The translations under genes and the position numbers were made by a program. Under the pieces are notes generated by a model, which saw only the letters and a list, made by a program, of their open reading frames with translations, ran no database searches and was not told the DNA's origin. A DNA stretch of 64,000 bases from Oscillospiraceae bacterium. GTDB lineage: Bacteria; Bacillota; Clostridia; Oscillospirales; Oscillospiraceae. Numbering within the stretch: position 1 is the first letter of the stretch; each line of letters starts with the position of its first letter. This document shows positions 14,514 to 23,616 of this stretch, piece after piece. The stretch is taken from positions 1 through 64,000 of the forward strand of contig JAFQHV010000018.1 of NCBI GenBank assembly GCA_017397835.1, read 5' to 3'.

Positions 14514-15824
14514 GTGAGAAATCCGTTCCGACGCGCTGCTTTGGGGGCCGATGTTCCCCACAACAAGAATACCGCCCAAATGGAAACGGTTGTTATGCCG
14601 CTGCCGAGCAAGATCGTACTGCCCATGGGACAGCATATCGGTGCGCCCGCCACCCCCGTGGTAGCCAAGGGCGACCGGGTATACGTGGGGTCCGTGGTCG
14701 GCAGGGCAAACGGCTTTGTTTCTGCGGATATCCATTCCGGTGTTTCCGGTGTCGTGGAAGGGTTGACCACCCTAACCGCACCGAATGGGGCAGGACAGTC
14801 CGCTGTGGTTATCGTTCCGGATGGGAACCAGACGATTTCTCCCGATGTCAGGCCACCTGTGGTTGTCGATTTGCCCTCATTTCAGCAGGCGGTGCGCAGT
14901 AGCGGCCTTGTGGGACTTGGCGGAGCCGGGTTTCCCGCGGCCATCAAGCTTGCGCCCAAGAATTTGGACGAAATCGACACGCTGGTCATTAACGGCGCCG
15001 AATGTGAGCCGTACATAACCTCGGACAACCGCTGTATGCAGGAGGATACCGACTTCATTTTGGACGGTATCCGTGCCGTGATGCGGTATTTGGACATTCC
15101 GCGATGCGTGATCGGCATCGAGGGGAACAAACCGGAAGAAATTGACAAGCTGACCGCGGCCGCGGCCGATATGCCGGTAGAGGTCAAGTGTCTGCCCGAA
15201 ACCTATCCTCAGGGTGCGGAGAAGGTGTTGGTCGAAACCTGTACCGGCAGGGAGGTGCCGTTCCCCGGATTGCCGTCCGATGTGGGGGTGATCGTGCTGA
15301 ACGTCACGTCGGTGGCCTTTATCGGGAAGCACCTGAAAACCGGTATGCCCTTGATTACCAAGCGGCTGACCGTTGATGGTGATATTGTAAAGCGGCCCGG
15401 CAATGTAGAAGTTATCATCGGGACCCCCATCCGGGAGTTGCTGGAATTTTGCGGCGGGTTGACCGAGAAACCCGGCAAGGTGCTGTACGGCGGACCCATG
15501 ATGGGCATCTGCGTGGCGGACCTTGACCAGCCCGTGCTGAAGAATAACAACGCGATTCTTGCCCTGTCCCGCGGGGCGGTGCAGCCGGCAAAGACCACCA
15601 ACTGCATTCACTGCGGCCGCTGCGCCAATGCCTGCCCGTTGGGTTTGTCCTCAAAGGAGATCGTGGCCGCCTATCTTAAGCGGGACACCGCCTTGCTGGC
15701 CCGCCTTAACGCGGACCTTTGCATGAGCTGCGGCACCTGTACGTTCGTATGCCCGGCCAAGCGCCCGTTGGCACAGAATATCGCCTTGGCCAAGCTGCTG
15801 ATGAAGAACGGAGGGAAGAAGTGA
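14514..15824 (+). CDS. rnfC: Rnf complex subunit RnfC
   Basis: Peripheral subunit of the Rnf ferredoxin:NAD+ oxidoreductase, which couples electron transfer to Na+ or H+ export. It is 436 aa and resembles NuoF in its core (GLGGAGFPAAIKL, INGAECEPYITSD). Two [4Fe-4S] motifs are near the C-terminus (CIHCGRCANACPLG and CMSCGTCTFVCPAK). It binds FMN and NAD(H) in characterised complexes. The start chosen is the GTG at 14514, nine bases after AAGGAGGTGG; an upstream TTG at 14457 falls within the promoter. First gene of rnfCDGEAB; its TGA overlaps the rnfD ATG. Confidence 0.95.
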   Translation: MRNPFRRAALGADVPHNKNTAQMETVVMPLPSKIVLPMGQHIGAPATPVVAKGDRVYVGSVVGRANGFVSADIHSGVSGVVEGLTTLTAPNGAGQSAVVIVPDGNQTISPDVRPPVVVDLPSFQQAVRSSGLVGLGGAGFPAAIKLAPKNLDEIDTLVINGAECEPYITSDNRCMQEDTDFILDGIRAVMRYLDIPRCVIGIEGNKPEEIDKLTAAAADMPVEVKCLPETYPQGAEKVLVETCTGREVPFPGLPSDVGVIVLNVTSVAFIGKHLKTGMPLITKRLTVDGDIVKRPGNVEVIIGTPIRELLEFCGGLTEKPGKVLYGGPMMGICVADLDQPVLKNNNAILALSRGAVQPAKTTNCIHCGRCANACPLGLSSKEIVAAYLKRDTALLARLNADLCMSCGTCTFVCPAKRPLAQNIALAKLLMKNGGKK

Positions 15825-16762
15825 TGTCGGACAAACTGATCGTCACCGCCGCCCCTCATATTACCGGTGCGGATACCACCCAGAAGATCATGCAGCGAGT
15901 ATGCATCGCACTGCTGCCGACCCTTGCGGCCGCTACCGTCATTTTTGGACTGCGGGCGCTGATGCTGACCGCGCTTACCGTGCTGGCCTGTGTTCTTTTT
16001 GAATACGGCTGGTGCAGGCTGATGAAAAAGGAAGTCTGCGTGGACGATTTTTCCGCCGTGGTCACCGGAATGCTGCTGGCGTTTAATCTGCCCGCGACGC
16101 TGCCCTGGTGGATAGCGGTAGTGGGTGCGTTTATTGCCATTGTGGTCGTCAAGCAGCTGTTTGGCGGCCTGGGTCACAACGTTGCAAATCCCGCCATCGT
16201 GGCCCGAATCGCCCTTTCCGTTGGCTTTGCGGGCCGCATGGCAGACTGTCCGTTCCCGGAAAGCGGAGTGGATGCTCTGTCTGCGGCGACGCCCATGTCG
16301 GCGGACCTGACCTCCGAAGCGTACAGAGCTCTGCTGCTGGGCACCCACGGCGGCGTACTGGGAGAGACCTGTGCTCTGACCATTTTGGCCGGCGGCATTT
16401 ACCTGATTGCAACCAAAGTCATCAGCCCCATTATCCCGGTCACCTATCTTGGCACGGTGTTTGTCCTGTCCGCTGCGGTGGGAGTTGACCCTGTGTGCCA
16501 GTTGCTGGGCGGCGGCTTGCTGCTGGGTTCGTTCTTCATGGCTACCGACTACGTTACCTCGCCTACCACCCGTAAGGGCAGGCTGGTATTTGGCATCGGC
16601 TTGGGCGTCATCACCTGCGCCATCCGGTTCTTTGGCACGGTCCCCGAGGGCGTGTCCTTTGCCATTTTGCTGATGAACCTGCTGGTGCCCTATATCGAGG
16701 AGCATACCCGTCAGGCGCGGCTCGGGATCGCGAAGGTCAAGCGGGGAGGTGCCGGAGCATGA
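15824..16762 (+). CDS. rnfD: Rnf complex subunit RnfD
   Basis: Integral membrane subunit of 312 aa with covalently bound FMN. The FMN-accepting Thr is in the SAATP motif (DALSAATPM), a variant of the usual SGAT. Many hydrophobic segments are visible, along with the conserved stretch MATDYVTSPTTRKG. The ATG overlaps the rnfC stop (TGATG), and the 3' end overlaps rnfG by four bases. Confidence 0.95.
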   Translation: MSDKLIVTAAPHITGADTTQKIMQRVCIALLPTLAAATVIFGLRALMLTALTVLACVLFEYGWCRLMKKEVCVDDFSAVVTGMLLAFNLPATLPWWIAVVGAFIAIVVVKQLFGGLGHNVANPAIVARIALSVGFAGRMADCPFPESGVDALSAATPMSADLTSEAYRALLLGTHGGVLGETCALTILAGGIYLIATKVISPIIPVTYLGTVFVLSAAVGVDPVCQLLGGGLLLGSFFMATDYVTSPTTRKGRLVFGIGLGVITCAIRFFGTVPEGVSFAILLMNLLVPYIEEHTRQARLGIAKVKRGGAGA

Positions 16763-17301
16763 GCAAATGGAACCGCCTGTTTAAGCCTGTGCTGGTGCTG
16801 GTGCTGGTCTGCACTGCAGTTTCCGGATCTTTGGCGGTTGCGCACAGTGTGACCGGACCCATTATTGAAGAGGCTGCCCGCCGGGAACAGGAAGCGGCGC
16901 GGCTGGAGCTGCTGCCCGAGGCCAAGGGCTTTAAGCGTATGCTCGGTTACGGTGTGGAGCAGGTCAGCGACATCTGTGTGGCGGAAAACGGTGCAGGGGT
17001 TGTGGTAACAGCCAAAGCAAAAGGGTACGGCGGAGACATGACCGTTATGGTGGCCTTTTCTGCCGATGGAACGATCAAACGCATCAAGGTTGCCGAGCAG
17101 AGTGAAACCAAGGGGATCGGCAGCAAGGTTGCCGCCAATTCCGCATACTGGGCCCAATACGAAGGCCTGCCCGCCCGGGAGCTGGTATTGAATGAAGATG
17201 TGGATGCCGTGACCGGTGCCACCAAGTCCAGCCGGGCACTGCTGGAGGCGGTCAATGCTGCGGTGAAGGGCTATCGCGCAGTTCAGTCGATTGGCGATTG
17301 A
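16759..17301 (+). CDS. rnfG: Rnf complex subunit RnfG
   Basis: A 180-aa subunit with one N-terminal membrane helix (residues about 7-28) and an extracytoplasmic FMN-binding domain. The covalent FMN site is DAVTGATKSS, with the Thr of SGAT/TGAT as acceptor. Overlap with rnfD (ATGA) indicates coupled translation. Confidence 0.95.
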   Translation: MSKWNRLFKPVLVLVLVCTAVSGSLAVAHSVTGPIIEEAARREQEAARLELLPEAKGFKRMLGYGVEQVSDICVAENGAGVVVTAKAKGYGGDMTVMVAFSADGTIKRIKVAEQSETKGIGSKVAANSAYWAQYEGLPARELVLNEDVDAVTGATKSSRALLEAVNAAVKGYRAVQSIGD

Positions 17302-17317
17302 AAGGAAGAGGAACAAG

Positions 17318-17989
17318 ATGAGTGAAAAAACGAAACTGGGAGTGCTGGCCAACGGCATTCTCGACGAGAACCCCGTGCTCCGGCTTGTGCTGGGGACTTG
17401 TCCCACGCTGGCTGTGACGACCATGGCGGCCAACGGTATCGGCATGGGTCTTGCGGCGACGTTCGTGCTGCTGTGTTCCAACGTTGTGATCTCCGCCCTG
17501 CGTAAGATAATTCCCGGGCAGGTGCGTATTCCCTGTTACATCACGATCATCGCCGGATTCGTATCCGTGGTGCAGATGCTGGTTAAGGCATTTGTGCCCA
17601 GTCTGGACGAGGCGTTGGGCGTATATCTGCCCCTGATCGTAGTCAACTGCATCATTTTGGGCCGTGCGGAGATGTTTGCCTCCAAGCACGCCGTGCTGGA
17701 CTCCGCTCTGGACGGCATCGGCATGGGCATCGGCTTTACCCTGACCCTGACCATTATGGGCAGCATCCGGGAAATTTTGGGTGCGGGGACCTGGTTGGCG
17801 GGGCTGGACGGTCTGCTGCCCTTCCTGCCGGAGGGGTTTGCCATTCAGGTGCTGCCCGCCTCGCTGGATCCTTTCACCCTGATGACCAGCGCCCCCGGCG
17901 GGTTCTTCGTGTTCGGCGTGCTGATGGCGGGGGCCGCCTGGCTGACCGCGCGTAAAAAAACCGCCCCGGCGGAGGAGGGCAACGACTGA
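17318..17989 (+). CDS. rnfE: Rnf complex subunit RnfE
   Basis: A six-helix membrane subunit of 223 aa, homologous to NqrD. The opening GILDENPVLRLVLGTCPTLA and the segment NCIILGRAEMFASK are characteristic. The ATG at 17318 follows AGGAAGAGG; an in-frame ATG upstream at 17291 overlaps rnfG and lacks such a site. Its stop overlaps the rnfA start by one base. Confidence 0.95.
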   Translation: MSEKTKLGVLANGILDENPVLRLVLGTCPTLAVTTMAANGIGMGLAATFVLLCSNVVISALRKIIPGQVRIPCYITIIAGFVSVVQMLVKAFVPSLDEALGVYLPLIVVNCIILGRAEMFASKHAVLDSALDGIGMGIGFTLTLTIMGSIREILGAGTWLAGLDGLLPFLPEGFAIQVLPASLDPFTLMTSAPGGFFVFGVLMAGAAWLTARKKTAPAEEGND

Positions 17990-18582
17990 TGGTTGTCAAG
18001 CTGGCAAGTATTTTCTTCACCATGATTTTGGTGGACAACTACGTGCTGGCCAAGTTTTTGGGTATCTGCCCGTTTTTGGGCGTGTCCAAGAAGCTGGACA
18101 GCGCGGTAGGTATGTCTTTGGCTGTCACCTTCGTCATGGTGCTGGCGTCGGCGGTCACCTGGCCCATCCACACCATGATTTTGGCGCCGAATGGGCTGGA
18201 ATACCTGCAGACCATCGTGTTTATCCTGATCATCGCAATTTTGGTGCAACTGCTGGAAAACGTGCTGAAAAAGTTTGTGCCCACCCTGTACCGCGCTCTG
18301 GGCGTGTACCTGCCCCTGATCACAACCAACTGCACCATTTTGGGTGTGACCATCCTCAATCTGGACGAGGGGTATAACTTTATTGAGAGCATCGTCTGTG
18401 CCGCCGGAGCCGGTATCGGGTTCCTTGTGGCCATGGTGCTGTTTTCCGGCGTGCGCCGCAGGGTAGAGGAGGCCACGCCTCCCAAGTGCTTTGAGGGACT
18501 GCCCATCACGCTGGTGTCCGCGGCCATGGTGTCCCTGTCCTTTATGGGCTTTGGCGGCATCGTGGAATCCATCTTCGGCTGA
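17989..18582 (+). CDS. rnfA: Rnf complex subunit RnfA
   Basis: A six-helix membrane subunit of 197 aa, homologous to NqrE. Conserved segments are VDNYVLAKFLGICPFLGVS and TTNCTILGVTILN. RnfA and RnfE form the membrane core with a buried [2Fe-2S] cluster in structures of relatives; each contributes the cysteines seen in these motifs. Confidence 0.95.
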   Translation: MVVKLASIFFTMILVDNYVLAKFLGICPFLGVSKKLDSAVGMSLAVTFVMVLASAVTWPIHTMILAPNGLEYLQTIVFILIIAILVQLLENVLKKFVPTLYRALGVYLPLITTNCTILGVTILNLDEGYNFIESIVCAAGAGIGFLVAMVLFSGVRRRVEEATPPKCFEGLPITLVSAAMVSLSFMGFGGIVESIFG

Positions 18583-18599
18583 CCGGGAGGGGTGTTGAC

Positions 18600-19400
18600 G
18601 TGAATCCGATTTTGTCTGCCGTTTTGGTGGTGACCGTCATCGGTGTGATCGGCGCGATCGTTTTGGTGGCGGCTTCCGTGGTGATGCACGTACCTGTGGA
18701 CGAGCGGGTGGAGCAGATTAATGCCGTGCTGGCAGGGGTCAACTGCGGTGCCTGCGGCTACGCCGGCTGTTCCGACTACGCCCGGGCCGTCGTGGAGGGC
18801 GGCGCCCCGGTCGACAAGTGTACTCCCGGCGGCAGTGCCTGCGCCGCGGCAGTGGCCGCCATCATGGGCGTGGAAGCGGGAGAGACCGGCTGCGTAAAAG
18901 CGGTGGTCGCCTGCTCCGGCGACTGCGAACATACACCAAAACGATTTGAGTATCAGGGGTTGAGCCGCTGTGCGGCGGTCAAGGGCCTGTACGGTGGCGA
19001 CGGCGCGTGTACTCACGGCTGTCTGGGGTACGGGGACTGCGCCGCAGTCTGTCCCTTCGGCGCCATCGCCGTGGAACGGGGGATCGCCAGGGTGGACCGC
19101 AGCAAGTGCGTTGGCTGCGGCCTGTGTGTCGGGGCGTGCCCCAACGACGTGATCCGGCTGGTGCCGGAGCATCGGCGCAAGCCGGTGGTGCTGTGCAGCA
19201 GCAAGGACAAGGGTGCGGACACTCGCAAGGTCTGCTCCGCCGGCTGTATCGGCTGCATGAAGTGCACCAAGGTCTGTGCCAAGGATGCTATCGTCATGGA
19301 TGGCAGCCTGGCGGTCATTGACCAGACGCGCTGTGTCGGCTGTCAGCTGTGCCTGAAGGAATGCCCAGTGGGTATTATCCGCATCCCCGGCGTGGATTGA
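18600..19400 (+). CDS. rnfB: Rnf complex subunit RnfB
   Basis: The ferredoxin-accepting subunit, 266 aa, starting with GTG after GGGAGGGGTGTTGAC. One N-terminal membrane helix is followed by an Fe-S domain (NCGACGYAGCSDYA) and then four ferredoxin-type [4Fe-4S] motifs (CLGYGDCAAVCPFG, CVGCGLCVGACPND, CIGCMKCTKVCAKD, CVGCQLCLKECPVG). This many motifs is normal for clostridial RnfB and much more than in proteobacterial forms. It closes the operon, which ends in a strong terminator. Confidence 0.95.
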   Translation: MNPILSAVLVVTVIGVIGAIVLVAASVVMHVPVDERVEQINAVLAGVNCGACGYAGCSDYARAVVEGGAPVDKCTPGGSACAAAVAAIMGVEAGETGCVKAVVACSGDCEHTPKRFEYQGLSRCAAVKGLYGGDGACTHGCLGYGDCAAVCPFGAIAVERGIARVDRSKCVGCGLCVGACPNDVIRLVPEHRRKPVVLCSSKDKGADTRKVCSAGCIGCMKCTKVCAKDAIVMDGSLAVIDQTRCVGCQLCLKECPVGIIRIPGVD

Positions 19401-19407
19401 AAAAAAT

Positions 19408-19442
19408 AAAACCCGGTCCGGCAGTCTGCCGGACCGGGTTTT
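19408..19442. terminator. Bidirectional terminator after rnfB
   Basis: A perfect 16-bp stem (AAAACCCGGTCCGGCA and its complement) with a three-base loop. It serves rnfB and the convergent nucleotidyltransferase gene. Confidence 0.92.
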
Positions 19443-19453
19443 GCGTTATGGGA

Positions 19454-20368
19454 TTACGCCCACAGGTTGTTGGGGTAGGAGCCGGCGGCCTTCATGGCGG
19501 CAATGGCATCCACAACGCCCTGCAGATCTTCTTTGTAAGTTACGCCGTACCACTTGGCGGCGGTGGTCAGTACCTCCACAGAGCCGGTGCCGTTGGCGAT
19601 CATGCGGCTGGGGATCAGGGGCAGGTAGTACTCGGCCTTCATGGGATTGGTGGGGACAGTGTTGGTCAGGAACTCCCGGAACATCTCGCCCATCAGGTCA
19701 AGCACGGAACGCTGGAAGCCCCACATATTCATGGAAACCACAGTGTCGTTGGGCAGGTCGGTCCAGGTGCTGCCGCCGTCCTCGGTATAGGCGGCGCCGC
19801 CGGGGCGCTTTTCGATGGTGGTGCGCTCGGTCACCCCGGTGAGGAAGCCGTGGGCATCCACTTCGCACACGCCGCGGGAAACGGAACCGTTCTCGGTCAG
19901 GGTGTTCTCCAGCGCGTAGCCCACCATGGCCTGCTGACCGGCGGGGCGGTCCTGTTTGAGGAAGTCGGCCATGGCGCGGAACGCCTCGTAACCGTAGAAG
20001 TCATCGGCGTTGATCACGGCGAAGGGGCCGTCGATCACGTCGGCGGCGCACAGCACGGCGTGCGCGGTGCCCCAGGGCTTAACGCGGCCCTCGGGAATGG
20101 AGAAGCCGTCGGGGATGCGGTCCAGACTCTGATAGGCGTAGACCAGCTCGGTCTTGGAGCGCACGCGCTGACCCACCAGCGCCTCGAAATCCTCGCGCAT
20201 TTCTTCCTTGATGACGCATACGACCTTTCCGAAGCCGGCGCGCAGGGCATCAAAAATGGAGTAGTCCATGATGAAGTGACCCTGGGGGTCAACGGGGGTC
20301 ATTTGCTTCATACCGCCAAAGCGGCTGCCCATACCGGCGGCCATGATAACAAGAGTAGGAGTCTGCAT
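19454..20368 (-). CDS. Sugar-phosphate nucleotidyltransferase
   Basis: A 304-aa enzyme of the nucleotidyltransferase superfamily, which joins NTP and a sugar 1-phosphate. The signature AAGMGSRFGGMKQ is at residues 10-22 and the metal site is in VINADDFYGYEAF. It is shorter than bacterial GalU and belongs to an uncharacterised Firmicutes subgroup. It faces nahK-galE-kinase across a shared gap, so a plausible role is UTP:N-acetylhexosamine-1-phosphate or hexose-1-phosphate uridylyltransferase, filling the missing step between NahK and GalE. That substrate is inferred from context only. Confidence 0.82.
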   Translation of the reverse strand: MQTPTLVIMAAGMGSRFGGMKQMTPVDPQGHFIMDYSIFDALRAGFGKVVCVIKEEMREDFEALVGQRVRSKTELVYAYQSLDRIPDGFSIPEGRVKPWGTAHAVLCAADVIDGPFAVINADDFYGYEAFRAMADFLKQDRPAGQQAMVGYALENTLTENGSVSRGVCEVDAHGFLTGVTERTTIEKRPGGAAYTEDGGSTWTDLPNDTVVSMNMWGFQRSVLDLMGEMFREFLTNTVPTNPMKAEYYLPLIPSRMIANGTGSVEVLTTAAKWYGVTYKEDLQGVVDAIAAMKAAGSYPNNLWA

Positions 20369-20400
20369 ATCTATCCCTCCAAATTAGTTTCGTTGCCTCT

Positions 20401-20429
20401 ATACTATCGCGTTTTTGGTCCCGGTGCAA
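20401..20429 (-). promoter_or_regulatory. Promoter of the nucleotidyltransferase gene
   Basis: On the minus strand, TTGCAC (20424-20429), a 17-bp spacer and TAGTAT (20401-20406), 32 bp before the start codon. Confidence 0.5.
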
Positions 20430-20556
20430 GGGCAAATTGCGAAAAAGGACCACGCAGACCCAAAGTTGAACGTTTCCGAGCCAAAGTTATACTTTCCTTT
20501 TCTGTGGCATCGTGATAAAATATTAGAAACAGAAAAAGGAAAGGGGGCTGTTTTCC

Positions 20557-21630
20557 GTGAAGGAACAGCTCGCACCCATTTTGGCCCACTTTGCGCTGAC
20601 CGACGAGGTGGTCAGCTGCGAACCCTTTGGCCACGGACATATCAATAAGACCTATCTGGTGGTCACCGAGCCCGGGGACCGGTTTATCCTCCAGCAGGTG
20701 AACAACATGGTGTTCAAGGACATGGACGGTCTGATGAACAACATCGCCGCCGTGACGGAGTATCTGCTGGAACGGGTGGACGACCCTCGTGAAGTCATGC
20801 AGCTGGTCAGGACCCGGGATGGCAAACCCTACCTGTACTATGAGCAGCGGGAGTTCTGGCGGATGAGCCGCTACGTGGAGGACTCCATCTGCCTGCAGCT
20901 TCCGGAAACCACGGCGGACTTCTACGAGAGTGCCGTGGCCTTTGGTCGGTTTCAGCAGCTGCTGCAGGATTTCCCGGCTCACACCCTGACTGAGACCATC
21001 CCGCACTTCCACGACACCCCCGACCGCTACCGTGCATTCCGCCGGTCGGTGGAGTCTGACCCCATGGGGCGTGCGGCCTGCGTGCAGGCGGAGATCGAGT
21101 TCGCCCTGGCCCGGGAGGAAGAGGCGGCCACGCTGGTGGATCTGCTGGCACAGGGCAAGCTGCCCCTGCGTGTGACCCACAATGATACCAAGATGAACAA
21201 CGTCATGCTGGATGCCAAGACCCGCAAGGCGCTGTGTGTCATTGACCTTGATACCGTCATGCCCGGTTTGAGTGTATACGACTATGGTGACTCCATCCGA
21301 TTTGGTGCCTCCACCGCTGCCGAAGATGAAACGGATCTTTCTAAAGTGGAGATGAGCTTGGACCTGTTCCGCACCTATACCGAGGGATTTCTTACCGCTT
21401 GTCCCGGCCTGACCGAACTGGAGCGGCAGATGCTGCCCGTGGGTGCAAAGCTGATGACTTTGGAGTGCGGCGTGCGCTTCCTGGCCGACTATCTGGATGG
21501 CGATATCTACTTCTCCACCCACTATGAAGGGCAGAATTTGGATCGCGCCCGCACCCAGTTCAAGCTGGTGGCCGATATGGAGGCCAAGTGGCAGCAAATG
21601 AATGACATTGTAAAGGAGTTTAGCAAATGA
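20557..21630 (+). CDS. nahK: N-acetylhexosamine 1-kinase (NahK/LnpB-like)
   Basis: A 357-aa aminoglycoside-phosphotransferase-fold kinase that closely resembles bifidobacterial N-acetylhexosamine 1-kinase over its whole length. Shared stretches include GHGHINKTYLVVT, LTETIPHFHDTPDRY, the catalytic loop RVTHNDTKMNNVMLD, the metal site VIDLDTVMPG and GDSIRFGASTAAEDE. The bifidobacterial enzyme phosphorylates GlcNAc and GalNAc at C1 in the lacto-N-biose/galacto-N-biose pathway. The start is GTG after AAGGGGG. It overlaps galE by four bases. No lacto-N-biose phosphorylase is in the window. Confidence 0.85.
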   Translation: MKEQLAPILAHFALTDEVVSCEPFGHGHINKTYLVVTEPGDRFILQQVNNMVFKDMDGLMNNIAAVTEYLLERVDDPREVMQLVRTRDGKPYLYYEQREFWRMSRYVEDSICLQLPETTADFYESAVAFGRFQQLLQDFPAHTLTETIPHFHDTPDRYRAFRRSVESDPMGRAACVQAEIEFALAREEEAATLVDLLAQGKLPLRVTHNDTKMNNVMLDAKTRKALCVIDLDTVMPGLSVYDYGDSIRFGASTAAEDETDLSKVEMSLDLFRTYTEGFLTACPGLTELERQMLPVGAKLMTLECGVRFLADYLDGDIYFSTHYEGQNLDRARTQFKLVADMEAKWQQMNDIVKEFSK

Positions 21631-22646
21631 ACGTTTTAGTTACCGGCGGCGCCGGCTATATCGGCAGCCATACCTGTGTGGAACTGATCGAAAAGGGCCA
21701 CACCCCCATCGTCATCGACAACCTGTGCAACTCCAACCCCGAGAGCCTGAAGCGGGTGGAGAAGATCACCGGCAAGCCCGTGACCTTCTATGAGGGCGAC
21801 GTTCGGGATGCGGCGGTACTGGACAGCATTTTCGCCAAGCACGCCATCGACTGCGTCATCCACTTCGCCGGTCTGAAAGCGGTGGGTGAGTCCGTGGCCA
21901 TCCCCCTGAAGTACTATGATAACAACCTCAACTCCACCATGACCCTGTGCAGCGTCATGGACAAGTGGAACGTGCGCAGCATCGTGTTCTCCTCTTCCGC
22001 CACCGTCTATTCCGGGGACAACGAGATGCCCCTGCGGGAGAACAGCAAGACCGGCAATTGCACCAACCCCTACGGCTGGACGAAATATATGTGCGAGCAG
22101 ATTTTGCGTGACATCGCCAAGGCGGACGAGCGCTGGAGCGTGGTTCTGCTGCGCTACTTCAACCCCGTGGGTGCCCACGCTTCCGGCACTATCGGCGAGC
22201 ATCCCAACGGCATTCCCAACAACCTGATGCCCTACATCTCCCAGACTGCCGTTGGTAAGCGGGAGCATTTGAACATCTTTGGCAACGACTATCCCACTCC
22301 CGACGGCACCGGCGTGCGCGACTACATCCACGTGGTCGATCTTGCCAAGGGTCACGTGGCCGCCATTGACTATTTGGCCGAGCACAAGGGCGAGGCGGTG
22401 TTCAATTTGGGCACCGGCAACGGCTACAGCGTGCTGGACATGGTACACGCCTTCGAGTCCGCCAGCGGGGTCAAGGTGCCCTACGTCATCGCCCCCCGCC
22501 GTCCCGGCGATTTGGCTACCTGCTACGCCGACCCCGCCAAGAGTGCCGAACAGCTTGGCTGGAAGGCCGGGCTGAGCCTGGAGGATATGTGCGGCGACAC
22601 CTGGCGCTGGCAGAAGAACAACCCCAACGGCTACGAGAACGGATGA
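21627..22646 (+). CDS. galE: UDP-glucose/UDP-GlcNAc 4-epimerase GalE
   Basis: A 339-aa short-chain dehydrogenase/reductase-family epimerase that interconverts UDP-Glc and UDP-Gal, and in some members the N-acetyl forms. The NAD site is GGAGYIGSHT at residues 7-16. The catalytic Ser is in VFSSSATVY and the Tyr/Lys in NPYGWTKYM. The substrate-binding region contains NPVGAHASGTIGE. It sits between nahK and a sugar kinase with ATGA overlaps on both sides, so a role in recycling UDP-GalNAc/UDP-Gal fits. Confidence 0.95.
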   Translation: MNVLVTGGAGYIGSHTCVELIEKGHTPIVIDNLCNSNPESLKRVEKITGKPVTFYEGDVRDAAVLDSIFAKHAIDCVIHFAGLKAVGESVAIPLKYYDNNLNSTMTLCSVMDKWNVRSIVFSSSATVYSGDNEMPLRENSKTGNCTNPYGWTKYMCEQILRDIAKADERWSVVLLRYFNPVGAHASGTIGEHPNGIPNNLMPYISQTAVGKREHLNIFGNDYPTPDGTGVRDYIHVVDLAKGHVAAIDYLAEHKGEAVFNLGTGNGYSVLDMVHAFESASGVKVPYVIAPRRPGDLATCYADPAKSAEQLGWKAGLSLEDMCGDTWRWQKNNPNGYENG

Positions 22647-23572
22647 ACATCATCACCCTGACCCTGAGTCCCGCCTTCGATATGCACTGCAGCGGCGAAC
22701 TGGTGCTAAACCATGAAAATCTGGTCCAAATGGATCTGTGTCAGGCCGGGGGCAAGGGCGTGAACATCTCACGGGCCCTACTGGCCGATGGTTGTCCCAA
22801 CACAGCGGGGCTCCTGTTGGGTGAGGAAAATGCAGACAGCTTTCTGCGCAGTTTGTCCGCCGACGGCGTGTGCGCCGAGGTGGTCACCGTCCCCGGCCGC
22901 ATTCGCGAGAACATCACCGTCCACACTCCGGATGGAAAGGAAACCCGCATCAGTTTTCCCGGCTTTACTGTGGATAGCGATGTGCTGAGCCGGGTGACCA
23001 GCCTGTTGGAGAGCAAGCTGGGAGAGGGTACCGCCCTGACCATGACCGGCCGCGTGCCGGAGGGGATGGCGTTGTCCGAGGTAATAGGATTCCTGCGGCG
23101 CGCCGCCCATTGCGGCACCAAAGTGGTGGTGGATTCTCGTTCGTTTGGTTACGACGATTTGCTGGAGGTCAGACCCTGGCTCATCAAACCCAATCAGGAA
23201 GAGATCTCCGCTTATCTGGGTAAGAATGTGGAGTCCATCGAGCAGGCCGCTCAAGGGGCGGAAACTTTGCACCGACAGGGCATTGCCAACGTGATGGTCA
23301 GCATGGGCGGTCTTGGGGCCGTGCTGGCCTGTGACGCGGGACTGTTCCGGGCGGAGATTCCGCAGGTGCAGGTGCGCTCCACCATCGGCGCCGGGGACAG
23401 CTCCGTGGCCGGTTTCCTCGCTGCGGCGGGGAGGGGAGGGGATGCTGCCGAATGTCTGCGCCTGGCGGTGGCCTTTGGCTCGGCAGCGTGCATGACGGAG
23501 GGGACGTTACCGCCTCAAAAGGCTGATATTGAGCGGGTGTACAGCAAAACTACTGTACAGAAAATTGAATAA
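22643..23572 (+). CDS. PfkB-family sugar-phosphate kinase (1-phosphofructokinase/tagatose-6-phosphate kinase type)
   Basis: A 309-aa ribokinase-family enzyme of the FruK/LacC subgroup. The N-terminus ITLTLSPAFDMH and GGKGVNISRAL (about 33-43) and the catalytic GAGDSSVAGFLAA with its Asp are clear. FruK and LacC act on fructose 1-phosphate and tagatose 6-phosphate; the sequence alone does not decide. In this operon with NahK and GalE, a role in galactose/GalNAc breakdown through tagatose 6-phosphate is plausible. The ATG overlaps the galE stop. Confidence 0.8.
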   Translation: MNIITLTLSPAFDMHCSGELVLNHENLVQMDLCQAGGKGVNISRALLADGCPNTAGLLLGEENADSFLRSLSADGVCAEVVTVPGRIRENITVHTPDGKETRISFPGFTVDSDVLSRVTSLLESKLGEGTALTMTGRVPEGMALSEVIGFLRRAAHCGTKVVVDSRSFGYDDLLEVRPWLIKPNQEEISAYLGKNVESIEQAAQGAETLHRQGIANVMVSMGGLGAVLACDAGLFRAEIPQVQVRSTIGAGDSSVAGFLAAAGRGGDAAECLRLAVAFGSAACMTEGTLPPQKADIERVYSKTTVQKIE

Positions 23573-23573
23573 G

Positions 23574-23608
23574 AAAAGGACCTCTTCCACGCGGAAGAGG
23601 TCCTTTTT
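23574..23608. terminator. Bidirectional terminator between pfkB-type kinase and ROK kinase
   Basis: AAAAGGACCTCTTCC (23574-23588) pairs with its complement (23593-23607) around ACGC. Confidence 0.92.
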
Positions 23609-23616
23609 GCTTCAAA

